DNA from: Pantoea anthophila
GTDB lineage: Bacteria > Pseudomonadota > Gammaproteobacteria > Enterobacterales > Enterobacteriaceae
NCBI RefSeq assembly: GCF_006494375.1
Contig: NZ_VHIZ01000056.1
Coordinates: 203,685 to 267,684, forward strand
Length of the DNA stretch: 64,000 nucleotides
Reading direction: 5' to 3'
Positions within the stretch are counted from its first letter, which is position 1. Each line of letters begins with the position of its first letter. The notes beneath the pieces are model-generated. The model was not told where the DNA came from. It did not search any database and worked only from the letters and a program-made list of their open reading frames with translations. The translations under genes and the position numbers were made by a program. Positions 48,077 to 57,216 of the stretch are shown here, piece by piece.

Positions 48077-49474
48077 ATGGCAGCCAACCGCATTGAGAAA
48101 GATTCAATGGGTCCCATCGACGTACCGGCAGACAAACTGTGGGGCGCGCAGACGCAGCGCTCGCTGGAACACTTTCGCATTTCAACAGAAAAGATGCCGA
48201 CGGCACTGGTTCATGCTCTGGCGCTGACCAAGCGCGCCGCGGCGAGCGTTAACCGGGATCTGGGGCTGCTGCCTGCTGACCGCGCAGACGCGATTGTCAG
48301 CGCGGCAGATGAGGTACTGGCTGACAAACATGGTGATGAGTTCCCGCTGGCAATCTGGCAGACCGGGTCCGGCACCCAGACCAATATGAACATGAATGAA
48401 GTGCTGGCGAACCGCGCCAGTGAGATCCTCGGCGGGGAGCGGGGGATGTCGCGCCTGGTCCATCCCAATGATGATGTGAACAAGAGCCAGAGCTCCAACG
48501 ACGTTTTCCCGACCGCCATGCACGTTGCCGCCGTGATCGCCCTGCGTGAACAACTGATCCCGCAGATCCACGTGCTGAAAGCTACCCTGAGCCAGAAGTC
48601 CGACGCCTTCAAAGATATCGTTAAGATTGGCCGTACCCATCTGCAGGATGCCACGCCGCTGACCCTGGGGCAGGAGATCTCGGGCTGGGTAGCGATGCTG
48701 GAGCACAACCTGAAGCATATCGAGCAGAGCATTCCTCACGTGGCAGAGCTGGCGCTGGGCGGAACCGCCGTCGGCACCGGCCTCAACACGCACCCGGAAT
48801 ATGCGGTGCGCGTGGCGAAGGCGCTGGCCGAGCTGACGCAGCAGCCGTTTGTCACGGCCCCTAACAAGTTTGAGGCACTGGCCACCTGTGATGCGCTGGT
48901 GCATGCGCACGGCGCGCTGAAAGGTCTGGCCGCGTCCCTGATGAAAATCGCCAACGACGTTCGCTGGCTCTCATCCGGCCCGCGCTGCGGCATCGGGGAA
49001 ATCGCTATTCCGGAAAATGAACCTGGCAGCTCAATCATGCCGGGCAAAGTGAACCCGACGCAGTGTGAAGCGATGACCATGCTCTGCTGTCAGGTGATGG
49101 GCAATGACGTCGCGATCAACATGGGCGGCGCATCCGGTAACTTCGAGCTGAACGTTTTCCGTCCGATGGTTATCCATAACTTCCTGCAGTCGATTCGCCT
49201 GCTGGCGGATGGCATGGACAGCTTCAACCATCACTGTGCGATCGGCATTGAACCGGTGCGCGAGCGAATCGATCAGCTGCTCAACGAGTCACTGATGCTG
49301 GTGACCGCGCTCAATACCCATATCGGGTATGACAAAGCGGCCGAAATTGCCAAAAAGGCGCATAAAGAGGGGCTGACTCTGAAGGGCTCAGCGCTGAAGC
49401 TCGGCTATCTCACCGAAGAGGAGTTTGACGCCTGGGTGCGGCCGGAAGAGATGGTTGGCAGCATGAAGTCGTAA
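48077..49474 (+). CDS. fumC: Class II fumarate hydratase
   Basis: FumC is the iron-independent, oxidation-stable fumarase of the TCA cycle. 465 residues. The superfamily signature [17 protein letters not shown] lies near residue 316, and catalytic segments [16 protein letters not shown] and [12 protein letters not shown] are intact. AAGGAGAC is a strong ribosome-binding site. It is divergent from manA and convergent with tus, with a terminator between. Confidence 0.97.
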   Translation: MAANRIEKDSMGPIDVPADKLWGAQTQRSLEHFRISTEKMPTALVHALALTKRAAASVNRDLGLLPADRADAIVSAADEVLADKHGDEFPLAIWQTGSGTQTNMNMNEVLANRASEILGGERGMSRLVHPNDDVNKSQSSNDVFPTAMHVAAVIALREQLIPQIHVLKATLSQKSDAFKDIVKIGRTHLQDATPLTLGQEISGWVAMLEHNLKHIEQSIPHVAELALGGTAVGTGLNTHPEYAVRVAKALAELTQQPFVTAPNKFEALATCDALVHAHGALKGLAASLMKIANDVRWLSSGPRCGIGEIAIPENEPGSSIMPGKVNPTQCEAMTMLCCQVMGNDVAINMGGASGNFELNVFRPMVIHNFLQSIRLLADGMDSFNHHCAIGIEPVRERIDQLLNESLMLVTALNTHIGYDKAAEIAKKAHKEGLTLKGSALKLGYLTEEEFDAWVRPEEMVGSMKS

Positions 49475-49487
49475 CGTGATGCGCGAT

Positions 49488-49514
49488 GAGGCCGGTTCGT
49501 TCCGGCCTCTCTGT
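49488..49514. terminator. Terminator between fumC and tus
   Basis: The perfect stem GAGGCCGG/CCGGCCTC has a six-base loop. It lies between convergent genes, 13 bases past the fumC stop. Confidence 0.82.
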
Positions 49515-50443
49515 TAAACCGGGCAGTCAACCCAGAGGTGCAGCCGGGGGATCAGCAGATTGAGCGGCTCAGCGGCCGGTTTATGACGATAGGTAATGTT
49601 ATCGGCGTCATAGTTGAGCAACTCGCCCAGTACCGGAACCTGACTGCGATCGCGGCAGATCACCAGAATCGGTGACGGGCAGGCCAGCTGAGTCTGCTTT
49701 TTCTCCTCTGCGCGCCAGACGCGCGCCACCGGCTGGACTTTCACCGGACGCTTGATCTTCAGGCGGGCTGATGCGGGCAGGGCGCGCACGCTGGCCAGCT
49801 CCTCCTGCACTTTCTCAGCCCATTGTTCGCGCGACCACGGGGCCTGGGCGCGTCCCGCCTTGAGGCTTTTTTCCAGCTGGGCAATGACCTCTTCGCGCTT
49901 AAGATTTTTGATGATGTGTTTGTTGGCCCAGCCAAACCGCAGACTGTCCGGGGCGCTGAGCAGGGTGATGGTGCGATAGGCATTGAGGGTAATCAGCCCG
50001 CGCAGATGCTGGTGAACGAACTCGAATCGCGCTTCACTCGGCAGGCCGGACTCCACCGTAATCAGCTGCTCCAGCCGGGCTTTCAGCTGGTTAATGAGAT
50101 CGACCAGCGCGCCGATCTCCGCTTCCCGTTCTGCATCGCATTCAATGCAGAGGGCACCGGGCAGACGCACGGCGGCCTTGGTACTCAGTTGCTCTGACTG
50201 ATGCTGCATAAAGAGGCGGCAGTAGTGGTCGAGCGCCATCTTCCGCGCGCTGTCGCCCAGATGCTGCTCAACGGCAATGCGGGTTATCGCGTCATGCTCG
50301 CGACCTTTCACCACCGGCGGCAGGCTGAAAACGCGGGCGATCAGCAGCGGCTGCGCTTCAATCTGCTCCCGCAGTTCACCCAGCGCCTGCTCCAGGTCGT
50401 TAACACATTGATGCATATCAGCCACTAAGTCGTAGCGCGTCAT
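49514..50443 (-). CDS. tus: DNA replication terminus site-binding protein Tus
   Basis: Tus binds Ter sites and stops replication forks arriving at the non-permissive face by blocking DnaB. 309 residues, full length. Conserved segments are MTRYDLVADMHQCVNDLEQAL, GWANKHIIKNLKREEV and the DNA-contacting RLKIKRPVKVQPVARVW. A near-consensus Ter site lies about 65-80 bases upstream of the ATG, and a degenerate one adjoins the ribosome-binding site. In E. coli Tus represses its own gene through TerB at the same place. This marks the terminus region. Confidence 0.96.
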   Translation of the reverse strand: MTRYDLVADMHQCVNDLEQALGELREQIEAQPLLIARVFSLPPVVKGREHDAITRIAVEQHLGDSARKMALDHYCRLFMQHQSEQLSTKAAVRLPGALCIECDAEREAEIGALVDLINQLKARLEQLITVESGLPSEARFEFVHQHLRGLITLNAYRTITLLSAPDSLRFGWANKHIIKNLKREEVIAQLEKSLKAGRAQAPWSREQWAEKVQEELASVRALPASARLKIKRPVKVQPVARVWRAEEKKQTQLACPSPILVICRDRSQVPVLGELLNYDADNITYRHKPAAEPLNLLIPRLHLWVDCPV

Positions 50444-50455
50444 GATGAGCCTCCA

Positions 50456-50470
50456 TAGTTACAACGTCCA
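50456..50470 (-). promoter_or_regulatory. Degenerate Ter-like site next to the tus ribosome-binding site
   Basis: The minus strand reads TGGACGTTGTAACTA, matching 12 of 15 bases of the Ter core AGTATGTTGTAACTA and keeping the GTTGTAACTA block. It lies directly before GGAGG of tus, where bound Tus could block transcription or initiation. Confidence 0.6.
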
Positions 50471-50505
50471 CAATGTGGCAGAAGCCAGCGGCAGTTGCAA
50501 GCGCT

Positions 50506-50527
50506 TTATAGTTACAACATACTTTAA
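50506..50527 (-). promoter_or_regulatory. Replication fork trap Ter site
   Basis: The minus strand reads AGTATGTTGTAACTATAA from 50523, a match to the E. coli Ter consensus AGNATGTTGTAACTAA over the core. By analogy with E. coli, where the AG side is non-permissive, forks moving from high to low coordinates (in the direction of tus transcription) would be stopped here. It also overlaps the likely tus promoter, as TerB does in E. coli. Confidence 0.9.
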
Positions 50528-50643
50528 ATCTGCTATACAAAAACGTGCGGGCTGCCAGTCATCAGGTCAGAAGTGCGTGATGCATGCAGGCTGCCTGCGG
50601 AACATGATATAAAACGGTTTGCCTGCTAACGAAGAGAGTCGAT

Positions 50644-51828
50644 GTGAATCAGAACATTAAACCGGGCATCGCCGCCATTTTTACCCTGGGCTGTGTACAG
50701 ATACTTTCCTGGGGAGGCTCGTTCTACCTGATGGCGGTGATGGCAAATCCCATCGCGGCTGAGACAGGCTGGTCCCAGCAGTGGATTTACGGTGCGCTGT
50801 CGCTCGGGATTCTGGTGTCGGGCCTGCTGTCACCGCTGGCAGGCAGAATAATAGCCCGTACCGGTGGCCGTCTCCTGCTGGCACTCAGTGGGCTGGTGAT
50901 GGCGGTGGGGCTGGTCATCATGGCGCTCAGCCACGCGTTGCCACTGTTTCTGTTTGCCTGGGTCATTATCGGCGTGGGTATGGCGATGGGCCTGTATGAT
51001 GCACTGTTTGCCACGCTGGGCACCTGCTATGGCGGTCAGGCTCGGGCTGCCATTACCGGCATCACGCTGATTTCCGGTTTCTGCACCACGCTGGCCTGGC
51101 CGGGAACGGCTCTGCTTATCCACGGTTTTGGCTGGCGTGACGCCTCGCTGATCGTTGCTGCGCTGATGGTGGCGTGCGTGCTGCCTGCTTATCTGTTTGC
51201 CTTGCCTGCCGGTCATCTCACCCGGTCATTAAAAAAGCGTCCGGCGCAGCCAGCTACGGCAGAGATCGCGCCAGCGCTGTTCTGGCTGCTCTGCGCCATT
51301 TTTACTCTGGCTTCAGTGATCATGACCGCCGTTTCAGTGCAGCTTATTACGCTGTTGCAGGCGAGTGGTCACACGCTGGCTTCGGCGCTGGCGATCAGCG
51401 CCGTGATCGGCCCGTGTCAGGTGGGCTCCCGTATTGTCGATGTCGCTTTTAAACGCAGCCATCCTATCCGTACCGCCTTTTTTTCTGTCGGGCTGGTGGC
51501 GCTGGGCCTGCTGTTGCTGGCATTAATGCCGCAGATGGCGCTGCTGAGTATGGTGCTTTATGGCGCAGGAAATGGCCTACGTGCCATCGTGCGTGGAACT
51601 TTACCGCTGGCGATGGTCAAACCAGAGTCTTACGCCATTGTGATGGGTAAGATGGCGCGCCCGGCATTGATGGGGCAGGCAATGACGCCGCTGATTGGCG
51701 GATATGTCTTTGAAAGCATGGGCGCAACGGCGACGCTGTGGTTGCTTTGCGGCCTGGCAATCTTTAACGTGGTACTGGTGATAGCGCTGAAGCAGCAATT
51801 ACCGGCGGCATCGCCCCGTTCTGCGTGA
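50644..51828 (+). CDS. MFS transporter
   Basis: A major facilitator superfamily permease of 394 residues and about 12 transmembrane helices. The N-terminal half has GCVQILSWGGSFYLMAVMANPIAAETGWS and LSPLAGRIIARTGGR, a variant of the loop 2-3 motif. It resembles MFS proteins of the oxalate/formate-like group, but I cannot name a substrate. The start is GTG at 50644. It is divergent from tus, and no operon partner follows. Confidence 0.8.
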   Translation: MNQNIKPGIAAIFTLGCVQILSWGGSFYLMAVMANPIAAETGWSQQWIYGALSLGILVSGLLSPLAGRIIARTGGRLLLALSGLVMAVGLVIMALSHALPLFLFAWVIIGVGMAMGLYDALFATLGTCYGGQARAAITGITLISGFCTTLAWPGTALLIHGFGWRDASLIVAALMVACVLPAYLFALPAGHLTRSLKKRPAQPATAEIAPALFWLLCAIFTLASVIMTAVSVQLITLLQASGHTLASALAISAVIGPCQVGSRIVDVAFKRSHPIRTAFFSVGLVALGLLLLALMPQMALLSMVLYGAGNGLRAIVRGTLPLAMVKPESYAIVMGKMARPALMGQAMTPLIGGYVFESMGATATLWLLCGLAIFNVVLVIALKQQLPAASPRSA

Positions 51829-52035
51829 AGGCGTCCGGCTCCAGATTCCGCCGGAACAGGGCAGTGAACAGGCTAAGCAGCTTGTGCTATCGGGCCTCTG
51901 CCTTTGGTGAATACGTGCCTTGTGACTGCCGGTTTGCTTCAAAAAAGCAACAGTGTTTGTTATATTTATTGCTCATTGATTGTTCATTTATGCGGCAATA
52001 AAACAAGAAGATGCACCGCAACTCAGGATAAATAA

Positions 52036-52524
52036 ATGCTTGATTACCGCTTCCCGACAGCTTTGCAAATGGTTCTGAGCGTAGCGATGGCGGAGCAAAT
52101 GGGAAAACGCTCTACCAGCGCGATTCTGGCCTACGGGCTGGAAGCGAATCCCAGTTTCATACGAAAATTGATGGTCCCGCTGACCCGTGATGGCATTATC
52201 GTCTCCACGCTGGGCCGTACCGGCTCGATTCATCTGGGCCGTCCGGCTGCGGAGATTACCCTCAAGGATATCTATGTCTCCGTCATTGAGGATAAAAAAA
52301 TCTGGGCTGCGCGTCCCGACGTCGCTCCGCGCTGTCTGGTCAGTGCTAACCTCTGCTGGTACTTTAAATCGATAGCCGATGAAGCCGAGCAGGCGTCACT
52401 GGATGTGCTGGCAAAACGCACCGTCGCCGATGCGCTGAATGAGCTGAAAAAGCGCGATACCAGCAACTGCACCGCCGTACCGGAACCCGAAGAGATTGAC
52501 GATCTCTGCAAAAAAAGCCGCTGA
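52036..52524 (+). CDS. Rrf2-family transcriptional regulator
   Basis: A 162-residue regulator with an N-terminal winged helix-turn-helix. MLDYRFPTALQMVLSVAMAEQMGKRSTSAILAYGLEANPSFIRKLMVPLTRDGIIVS has the spacing of Rrf2/YwnA proteins. Rrf2 members sense redox state, iron-sulfur clusters or nitric oxide through three cysteines. Here only two cysteines sit close together (PRCLVSANLCWYF), so an IscR-like cluster is doubtful. It is monocistronic with a strong terminator at its stop. The target is unknown; the upstream MFS gene is one candidate. Confidence 0.82.
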   Translation: MLDYRFPTALQMVLSVAMAEQMGKRSTSAILAYGLEANPSFIRKLMVPLTRDGIIVSTLGRTGSIHLGRPAAEITLKDIYVSVIEDKKIWAARPDVAPRCLVSANLCWYFKSIADEAEQASLDVLAKRTVADALNELKKRDTSNCTAVPEPEEIDDLCKKSR

Positions 52525-52540
52525 TGAGCGGCTTTTTTTA
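52510..52540 (+). terminator. Rho-independent terminator of the Rrf2 gene
   Basis: A perfect 13-bp stem (AAAAAAAGCCGCT/AGCGGCTTTTTTT) with a GATG loop overlaps the stop codon. Confidence 0.95.
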
Positions 52541-52780
52541 TGCCAGTAAATAGTGATGCCTGCCTCAAAAACACTTAAAGCTGATAGCTCTCTGCCTGAC
52601 ACCGTTCTTCACGATCAATAATTTAAGATTATGAAAATTATGAAATATTATTTTTACCCGTCATCCGAAATCATTTATGAATAGTTTTATGTCAATATGT
52701 TTTCTGACTTTGGTTGGATCTGAAACCTGAAAGATCGATACAATCTGGCTGTGTATCTAATGGTCAAATGAGGTTTCATT

Positions 52781-53599
52781 ATGGATGATGGCATAAAAAT
52801 CATGATGTCCCCGGTTCAGCTCACCGCTGTTATTTCGGATAAAACGGTAACTGAAGGAGAAACGCTCAGTAACCGATTGTATGGTGGGCTGAATCTTGCA
52901 TTAGGAACGCTGGAATTAACCGGAGCAACCGCGCTGTGTATCGCGCCAGATCCATCTGGATTGACAAAAGCGGCATGTGTTGTTGTTGGTGCACACAGCC
53001 TTGATAGTATTAATGCGGCTGCTAATCAGATACTGACTGGCAGAAATACGCGTACAGCAACTTTCCAGGTTGCATCAGCGACGGCTCAAAAGCTTGGCGC
53101 TGATGATAAGACTGCAATGAATATAGGTTTAACTGTAGATATTTCCGTACCTATGGCGTTTGCGTTTGCTGCCGGCGCAGCACGCGTCGCCTCTGTCCGA
53201 TTCGGTAAGTTAAAGCTGGCGGAGCATGAAGCCGTCAGAGGTATTAAGGCTGGCGGACATACTATCGCTAAGCATGTAAACATTCCTGAAGCAGATTTAC
53301 TCGCACGTCTTGCACGAAGTCCAAAGACACCTCTTGCGAGCTCGTTTGTTAATATAGAGCAAGCAGAACGATTCATCAGCGCTGGCTTGAAAGCGAACCG
53401 CTGGAAGATCATGTATTGGGCTGCAGCCAAAAGCGAAAGCATACTGGAATTAACCTGGCAGGCCCGGACCGTAGTCGGTTATGGTTTCAGGCAGAGTAGT
53501 ACAACCCGTCTGGAAGCTTATGCTGTCAGGATTGTTTTGCACCGTAAAATGTTTAACGGCAAACCCTATTATCTTCTGACTGCATATCCTTCCTTTTGA
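52781..53599 (+). CDS. Orphan polymorphic toxin with C-terminal RNase A-like (CdiA-CT type) domain
   Basis: A 272-residue protein in two parts. Residues 1-145 are Gly/Ala-rich with hydrophobic stretches (LYGGLNLALGTLELTGATALCIA, then NIGLTVDISVPMAFAFAAGAARVAS), like the pre-toxin regions of CDI and type VI effectors. Residues 157-272 match the bacterial RNase A-like CdiA-CT domain: GGHTIAKHV, LLARL, ASSF, VGYGFR and LLTAYPSF. His165, Arg176, Thr267 and Tyr269 keep the spacing of the catalytic residues described for the Yersinia kristensenii CDI toxin (His175, Arg186, Thr276, Tyr278, from memory). There is no signal peptide, CdiA filament, PAAR or VgrG in the window. The DNA is visibly more AT-rich than its neighbours, suggesting transfer. 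The export route is unknown. Confidence 0.82.
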   Translation: MDDGIKIMMSPVQLTAVISDKTVTEGETLSNRLYGGLNLALGTLELTGATALCIAPDPSGLTKAACVVVGAHSLDSINAAANQILTGRNTRTATFQVASATAQKLGADDKTAMNIGLTVDISVPMAFAFAAGAARVASVRFGKLKLAEHEAVRGIKAGGHTIAKHVNIPEADLLARLARSPKTPLASSFVNIEQAERFISAGLKANRWKIMYWAAAKSESILELTWQARTVVGYGFRQSSTTRLEAYAVRIVLHRKMFNGKPYYLLTAYPSF

Positions 53600-53607
53600 G
53601 GCTATCA

Positions 53608-53907
53608 ATGAATACAAGCTATAAAAATATTGGAACCCTCATTCGGGTGTTTTTTGGTCAGGATTATGATTTGTTTGGGGAAACGGTCGAAGAAGTGCTG
53701 GACAGTTATTTAGAAACTGAGAACCCAAAAACAGCGGGAAAAGTATGTCTGGAGGCAGAGTACTTGCTGTCGCTGAATGAACAATCACTTACTGAGACGT
53801 TTGAATCCATCAGCCAGGGAGAGTTCAATCCTGAACCCTGGGGAGAAACCGAACGAAGCTTCCTGGAAAAGATAAAAAATTATCTGAGTGCAAGACTTCA
53901 ACGTTAA
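53608..53907 (+). CDS. CdiI-type immunity protein for the RNase A-like toxin
   Basis: A 99-residue acidic cytoplasmic protein beginning MNTSYKNIGTLIRVFFGQDYDLFGETVEEVLDSYLE. The pattern (an F-x-Q-D-Y/W-D motif near residue 18, then a helical acidic body) resembles the contact-dependent growth inhibition immunity family found beside RNase A-like toxins. It starts 8 bases after the toxin stop, with the TGAGG ribosome-binding site overlapping that stop, so the two are co-expressed. It should bind and neutralise the toxin domain in the producing cell. An upstream TTG at 53596 is an unlikely start. Confidence 0.8.
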   Translation: MNTSYKNIGTLIRVFFGQDYDLFGETVEEVLDSYLETENPKTAGKVCLEAEYLLSLNEQSLTETFESISQGEFNPEPWGETERSFLEKIKNYLSARLQR

Positions 53908-54009
53908 AGGTAAACGGCGTTTCATGACGTTAACCGGAGCTTTTGCCTGGTATCAGGGCAGCGTTGATTCGTGTGGCAGTGCTGCACTGGTCTGTGAATG
54001 ACGGACAAA

Positions 54010-54039
54010 AAAAGGGGCGATCATCCGATCGCCCCTTTT
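54010..54039 (-). terminator. Rho-independent terminator of oqxAB
   Basis: A perfect 13-bp stem (AAAAGGGGCGATC/GATCGCCCCTTTT) with a four-base loop is followed by T residues on the minus strand. It may also stop transcription arriving from the toxin/immunity pair. Confidence 0.93.
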
Positions 54040-54051
54040 AACATTGAGGGT

Positions 54052-57000
54052 TTACGCCGTCACGGTTTCGGCATCACCTGACCGGCGCGTCACCAGCTTA
54101 CGTAGGGCGACGTAGAACACCGGGGTCAGGAACAGGCCGAACAGCGTCACGCCGAGCATCCCGGAGAAGACGGTAATACCGGTCACGCCGCGCACCTCTG
54201 CGCCCGCGCCTTCACCCAGAATCAGCGGCACCGTACCGGCGATAAAGGCGATGGAGGTCATCACAATCGGACGCAGACGCAGACGACAGGCTTCCAGCGC
54301 CGCCTCTACAATGCCTTTGCCCTGAATCTCCAGCTCGCGCGCAAACTCGACAATCAGTATCGCGTTCTTACAGGCCAGCCCCATCAGCACCACCAGTCCG
54401 ACCTGAACAAACACGTTATTATCTCCACCGGTCAGCCAGACGCCAAACAGAGCAGAGAGCAGGGTCATCGGCACAATCAGAATCACCGCCAGCGGCAGCG
54501 TCCAGCTCTCATACAGCGCGGCCAGCACCAGGAAGGCCAGCAGTACCGCCATCGGGAAGACAATCAGTGCGGTATTGCCCTGCGTTGACTGCTGATAACT
54601 CAGGTCGGTCCATTCGATGTTCATGCCGTTAGGTAACAGCTGACCGGACATCGTTTCCAGCTGACGCATCGCCTGCGCTGAAGAGAGCACGCGCGGATCG
54701 GCATCGCCAATCAGATCGGCCGCCGGGTAGCCGTTGTAACGGATCACCGGATCGGGGCCGTAGGTGGTGGTGATGTTGACCATGCTGCCAATCGGCACCA
54801 TCTCTCCGCGGTCGTTGCGGGTGCGCAGGTTAGCGATATCCTCGACGCTGTCGCGGAATTCGCCGTCGGCCTGCGCCATCACCCGCCAGGTGCGGCCAAA
54901 GCGGTTAAAGTCATTCACGTAGGAGGAGCCGAGATAGGTCTGCAGCGTGCTGAACAGCGCCGTCAGTGACACCCCCTGCGCTTTGGCTTTATCCCGATCC
55001 ACCTGCACATCCAGCTGTGGCACATTGGCCTGGTAGGAGGAGATAGGGAAGTGCATCCCCGGCGTCTGCATGATGCTGCCCGATAGCGTATTAATCGCCG
55101 TCTGCAACGCACCGTAACCCAGACCCGCGCGGTCCTGCACATAGAGCGAATAGCCTGAGCCCTGACCCAGCCCCAGAATCGGCGGTGGCATAATCGAGAA
55201 GCCAAAGCCCTGCTGGATTTGGGCAATCTTCGCATTGATCTCCGCGTTGATCTCCGCCGCGGTGTGCTTACGCTCGCTGAACGGTTTCAGGCCGAAGAAC
55301 ACCGTGCCGCTGTTAGGCGTATTGGTGAACTGCAGGGCATTCAGGCCGGGGAACGCCACCGCATAGGCGACGCCTTCGGTCTGCATGCCGATTTCGCTCA
55401 TCTTACGGATCACTTCATCGGTGCGCGCCAGCGAGGAGCCTTCCGGCATCTTCACGCCACCAATCAGGTAGAGCTTATCCTGAGTCGGAATAAAGCCGCC
55501 CGGCACGGTGTGGAACATAAATCCGGCACCGGCCAGCAGCAGCAGGTAAACCGCGAACACAGCGCCACGCCGACGCAGCGTCCGGCCAACCAGCGACTCA
55601 TAGCCATGTGCGCTGCGCTGGAAGAAGCGGTTGAAGGGCCGGAACAGCCAGCCAAACAGCGCATCAATAATCCGCGTCAGCCGGTCTTTCGGCGCGTGGT
55701 GATCTTTCAGCAGCATCGCCGCCAGCGCCGGAGAGAGCGTCAGGGAGTTAATGGCGGAGATGACCGTGGAGATCGCGATAGTGGTGGCGAACTGCTTATA
55801 GAACTGCCCGGTCACGCCGGAGAGGAACGCCATCGGCACAAATACGGCACAGAGCACCAGCGCAATGGCGATAATCGGGCCGGAGACCTCACGCATCGCC
55901 TGATGGGCTGCCGCGCGCGGCGACAGGCCCATCTCGATGTTACGCTCAACGTTCTCCACCACCACAATGGCGTCATCCACCACGATCCCTATCGCCAGCA
56001 CCAGCCCGAACAGGCTCAGGGTATTGAGCGAGAAGCCGAGCAGATAGAGCACGCTGAATGTTCCGACCACCGACACCGGCACCGCCAGCAGGGGAATGAT
56101 GGAGGCGCGCCAGGTCTGCAGGAACAGAATGACGACCAGCACCACCAGGATCACCGCTTCCAGCAGGGTCTGCACCACCGCTTTGATCGAGTCACGAACA
56201 AACACTGTCGGATCGTAAGGAGCCGCCCATTTCACATCATTGGGGAAACGGGTTGCCAGCTCATCCATTTTGGCGCGCACCGCATTGGAGAGATCGATGG
56301 CGTTGGCACCCGGAGCCTGGAAGATACCGATACCGACCGCATCTTTGTTGTTCAGCTGTGAGCGCAGGGCGTAACTGCCGGACCCCATCTCAATACGCGC
56401 CACATCACGCAGGCGCACCAGCGAACCATCTTCTGAGGTTTTCAGGATAATGTCGCCAAACTGCTGTTCGCTCTCCAGCCGTCCCTGCGTGTTGATCGAC
56501 AGCAGAAAATCGCTCTGCTTTTTCAGCGGCTCGGCGCCGAGCTGACCGGCAGAAACCTGCACGTTCTGCTCCTGCATCGCGGTCACTACGTTTGAGGCGG
56601 TTAAGCCACGCGCCGCCACCTTGTTCGGGTCCAGCCAGACGCGCATCGCATATTCGCCCGCGCCAAAAATCTGGATCTGACCGACGCCCGGCAGACGCGC
56701 CAGCTCATCTTTCACCTTCAGGGTGGCGTAGTTACGCAGGTAGAGTGAATCGTAGGTATTGTTGGGTGAGAACATGTGGACGACCAGCGTCAGGGTCGGC
56801 GACATCTTCTGGGTGGTGACACCCAGACGCCGCACATCTTCCGGCAGACGCGCTTCAGCCTGCGCAACGCGGTTCTGCACCTGAACCTGCGCCTGATCGG
56901 GATCGGTGCCGGGACGGAAGGTGACGGTCGTCACCAGCACGCCGTCAGAACCGGCCACAGATTTCATGTACATCATGTTTTCGACGCCGTTGATCGCCTC

Positions 57001-57204
57001 TTCCAGCGGCGTCGCCACGGAATCTGCAATCACTTTCGGGTTAGCACCGGGATACTCGGCGCGCACCTGCACGCTGGGTGGCACCACGTCGGGATATTCG
57101 CTGATCGGCAGCAGCGGGATAGCAATCACCCCGGTCACGAAGATCAGGATTGACAGCACCGCCGCAAAAATAGGCCGGTCGATAAAAAAGCGGGAAAAGT
57201 CCAT
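54052..57204 (-). CDS. oqxB: RND efflux pump inner-membrane transporter, OqxB type
   Basis: A 1050-residue proton-driven RND multidrug exporter. It has the usual topology: helix 1 (FAAVLSILIFVTGVIAIPLLP), a large periplasmic loop, a block of helices including GIVVDDAIVVVENVERN with the proton-relay aspartates, a second periplasmic loop and final helices with VLMGLACKNAILIVEFA. The sequence is very close to Klebsiella OqxB along its whole length (MDFSRFFIDRPIFAAVLSI; VSEYPDVVPPSVQVRAEYP-like start). OqxAB exports quinoxalines, quinolones, chloramphenicol and other drugs with TolC. It lies 12 bases after oqxA. Confidence 0.9.
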   Translation of the reverse strand: MDFSRFFIDRPIFAAVLSILIFVTGVIAIPLLPISEYPDVVPPSVQVRAEYPGANPKVIADSVATPLEEAINGVENMMYMKSVAGSDGVLVTTVTFRPGTDPDQAQVQVQNRVAQAEARLPEDVRRLGVTTQKMSPTLTLVVHMFSPNNTYDSLYLRNYATLKVKDELARLPGVGQIQIFGAGEYAMRVWLDPNKVAARGLTASNVVTAMQEQNVQVSAGQLGAEPLKKQSDFLLSINTQGRLESEQQFGDIILKTSEDGSLVRLRDVARIEMGSGSYALRSQLNNKDAVGIGIFQAPGANAIDLSNAVRAKMDELATRFPNDVKWAAPYDPTVFVRDSIKAVVQTLLEAVILVVLVVILFLQTWRASIIPLLAVPVSVVGTFSVLYLLGFSLNTLSLFGLVLAIGIVVDDAIVVVENVERNIEMGLSPRAAAHQAMREVSGPIIAIALVLCAVFVPMAFLSGVTGQFYKQFATTIAISTVISAINSLTLSPALAAMLLKDHHAPKDRLTRIIDALFGWLFRPFNRFFQRSAHGYESLVGRTLRRRGAVFAVYLLLLAGAGFMFHTVPGGFIPTQDKLYLIGGVKMPEGSSLARTDEVIRKMSEIGMQTEGVAYAVAFPGLNALQFTNTPNSGTVFFGLKPFSERKHTAAEINAEINAKIAQIQQGFGFSIMPPPILGLGQGSGYSLYVQDRAGLGYGALQTAINTLSGSIMQTPGMHFPISSYQANVPQLDVQVDRDKAKAQGVSLTALFSTLQTYLGSSYVNDFNRFGRTWRVMAQADGEFRDSVEDIANLRTRNDRGEMVPIGSMVNITTTYGPDPVIRYNGYPAADLIGDADPRVLSSAQAMRQLETMSGQLLPNGMNIEWTDLSYQQSTQGNTALIVFPMAVLLAFLVLAALYESWTLPLAVILIVPMTLLSALFGVWLTGGDNNVFVQVGLVVLMGLACKNAILIVEFARELEIQGKGIVEAALEACRLRLRPIVMTSIAFIAGTVPLILGEGAGAEVRGVTGITVFSGMLGVTLFGLFLTPVFYVALRKLVTRRSGDAETVTA

Positions 57205-57216
57205 AGCGGCCTCGAA

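Noticed and set aside
52036..52524. IscR/NsrR-type iron-sulfur regulator
   Set aside because: Only two closely spaced cysteines are present instead of the three needed for a typical cluster, so only the Rrf2 family is claimed.
55219..56361. 380-codon plus-strand frame opposite oqxB
   Set aside because: His/Arg/Gln-rich product typical of an antisense shadow of a GC-rich gene; oqxB is certain.
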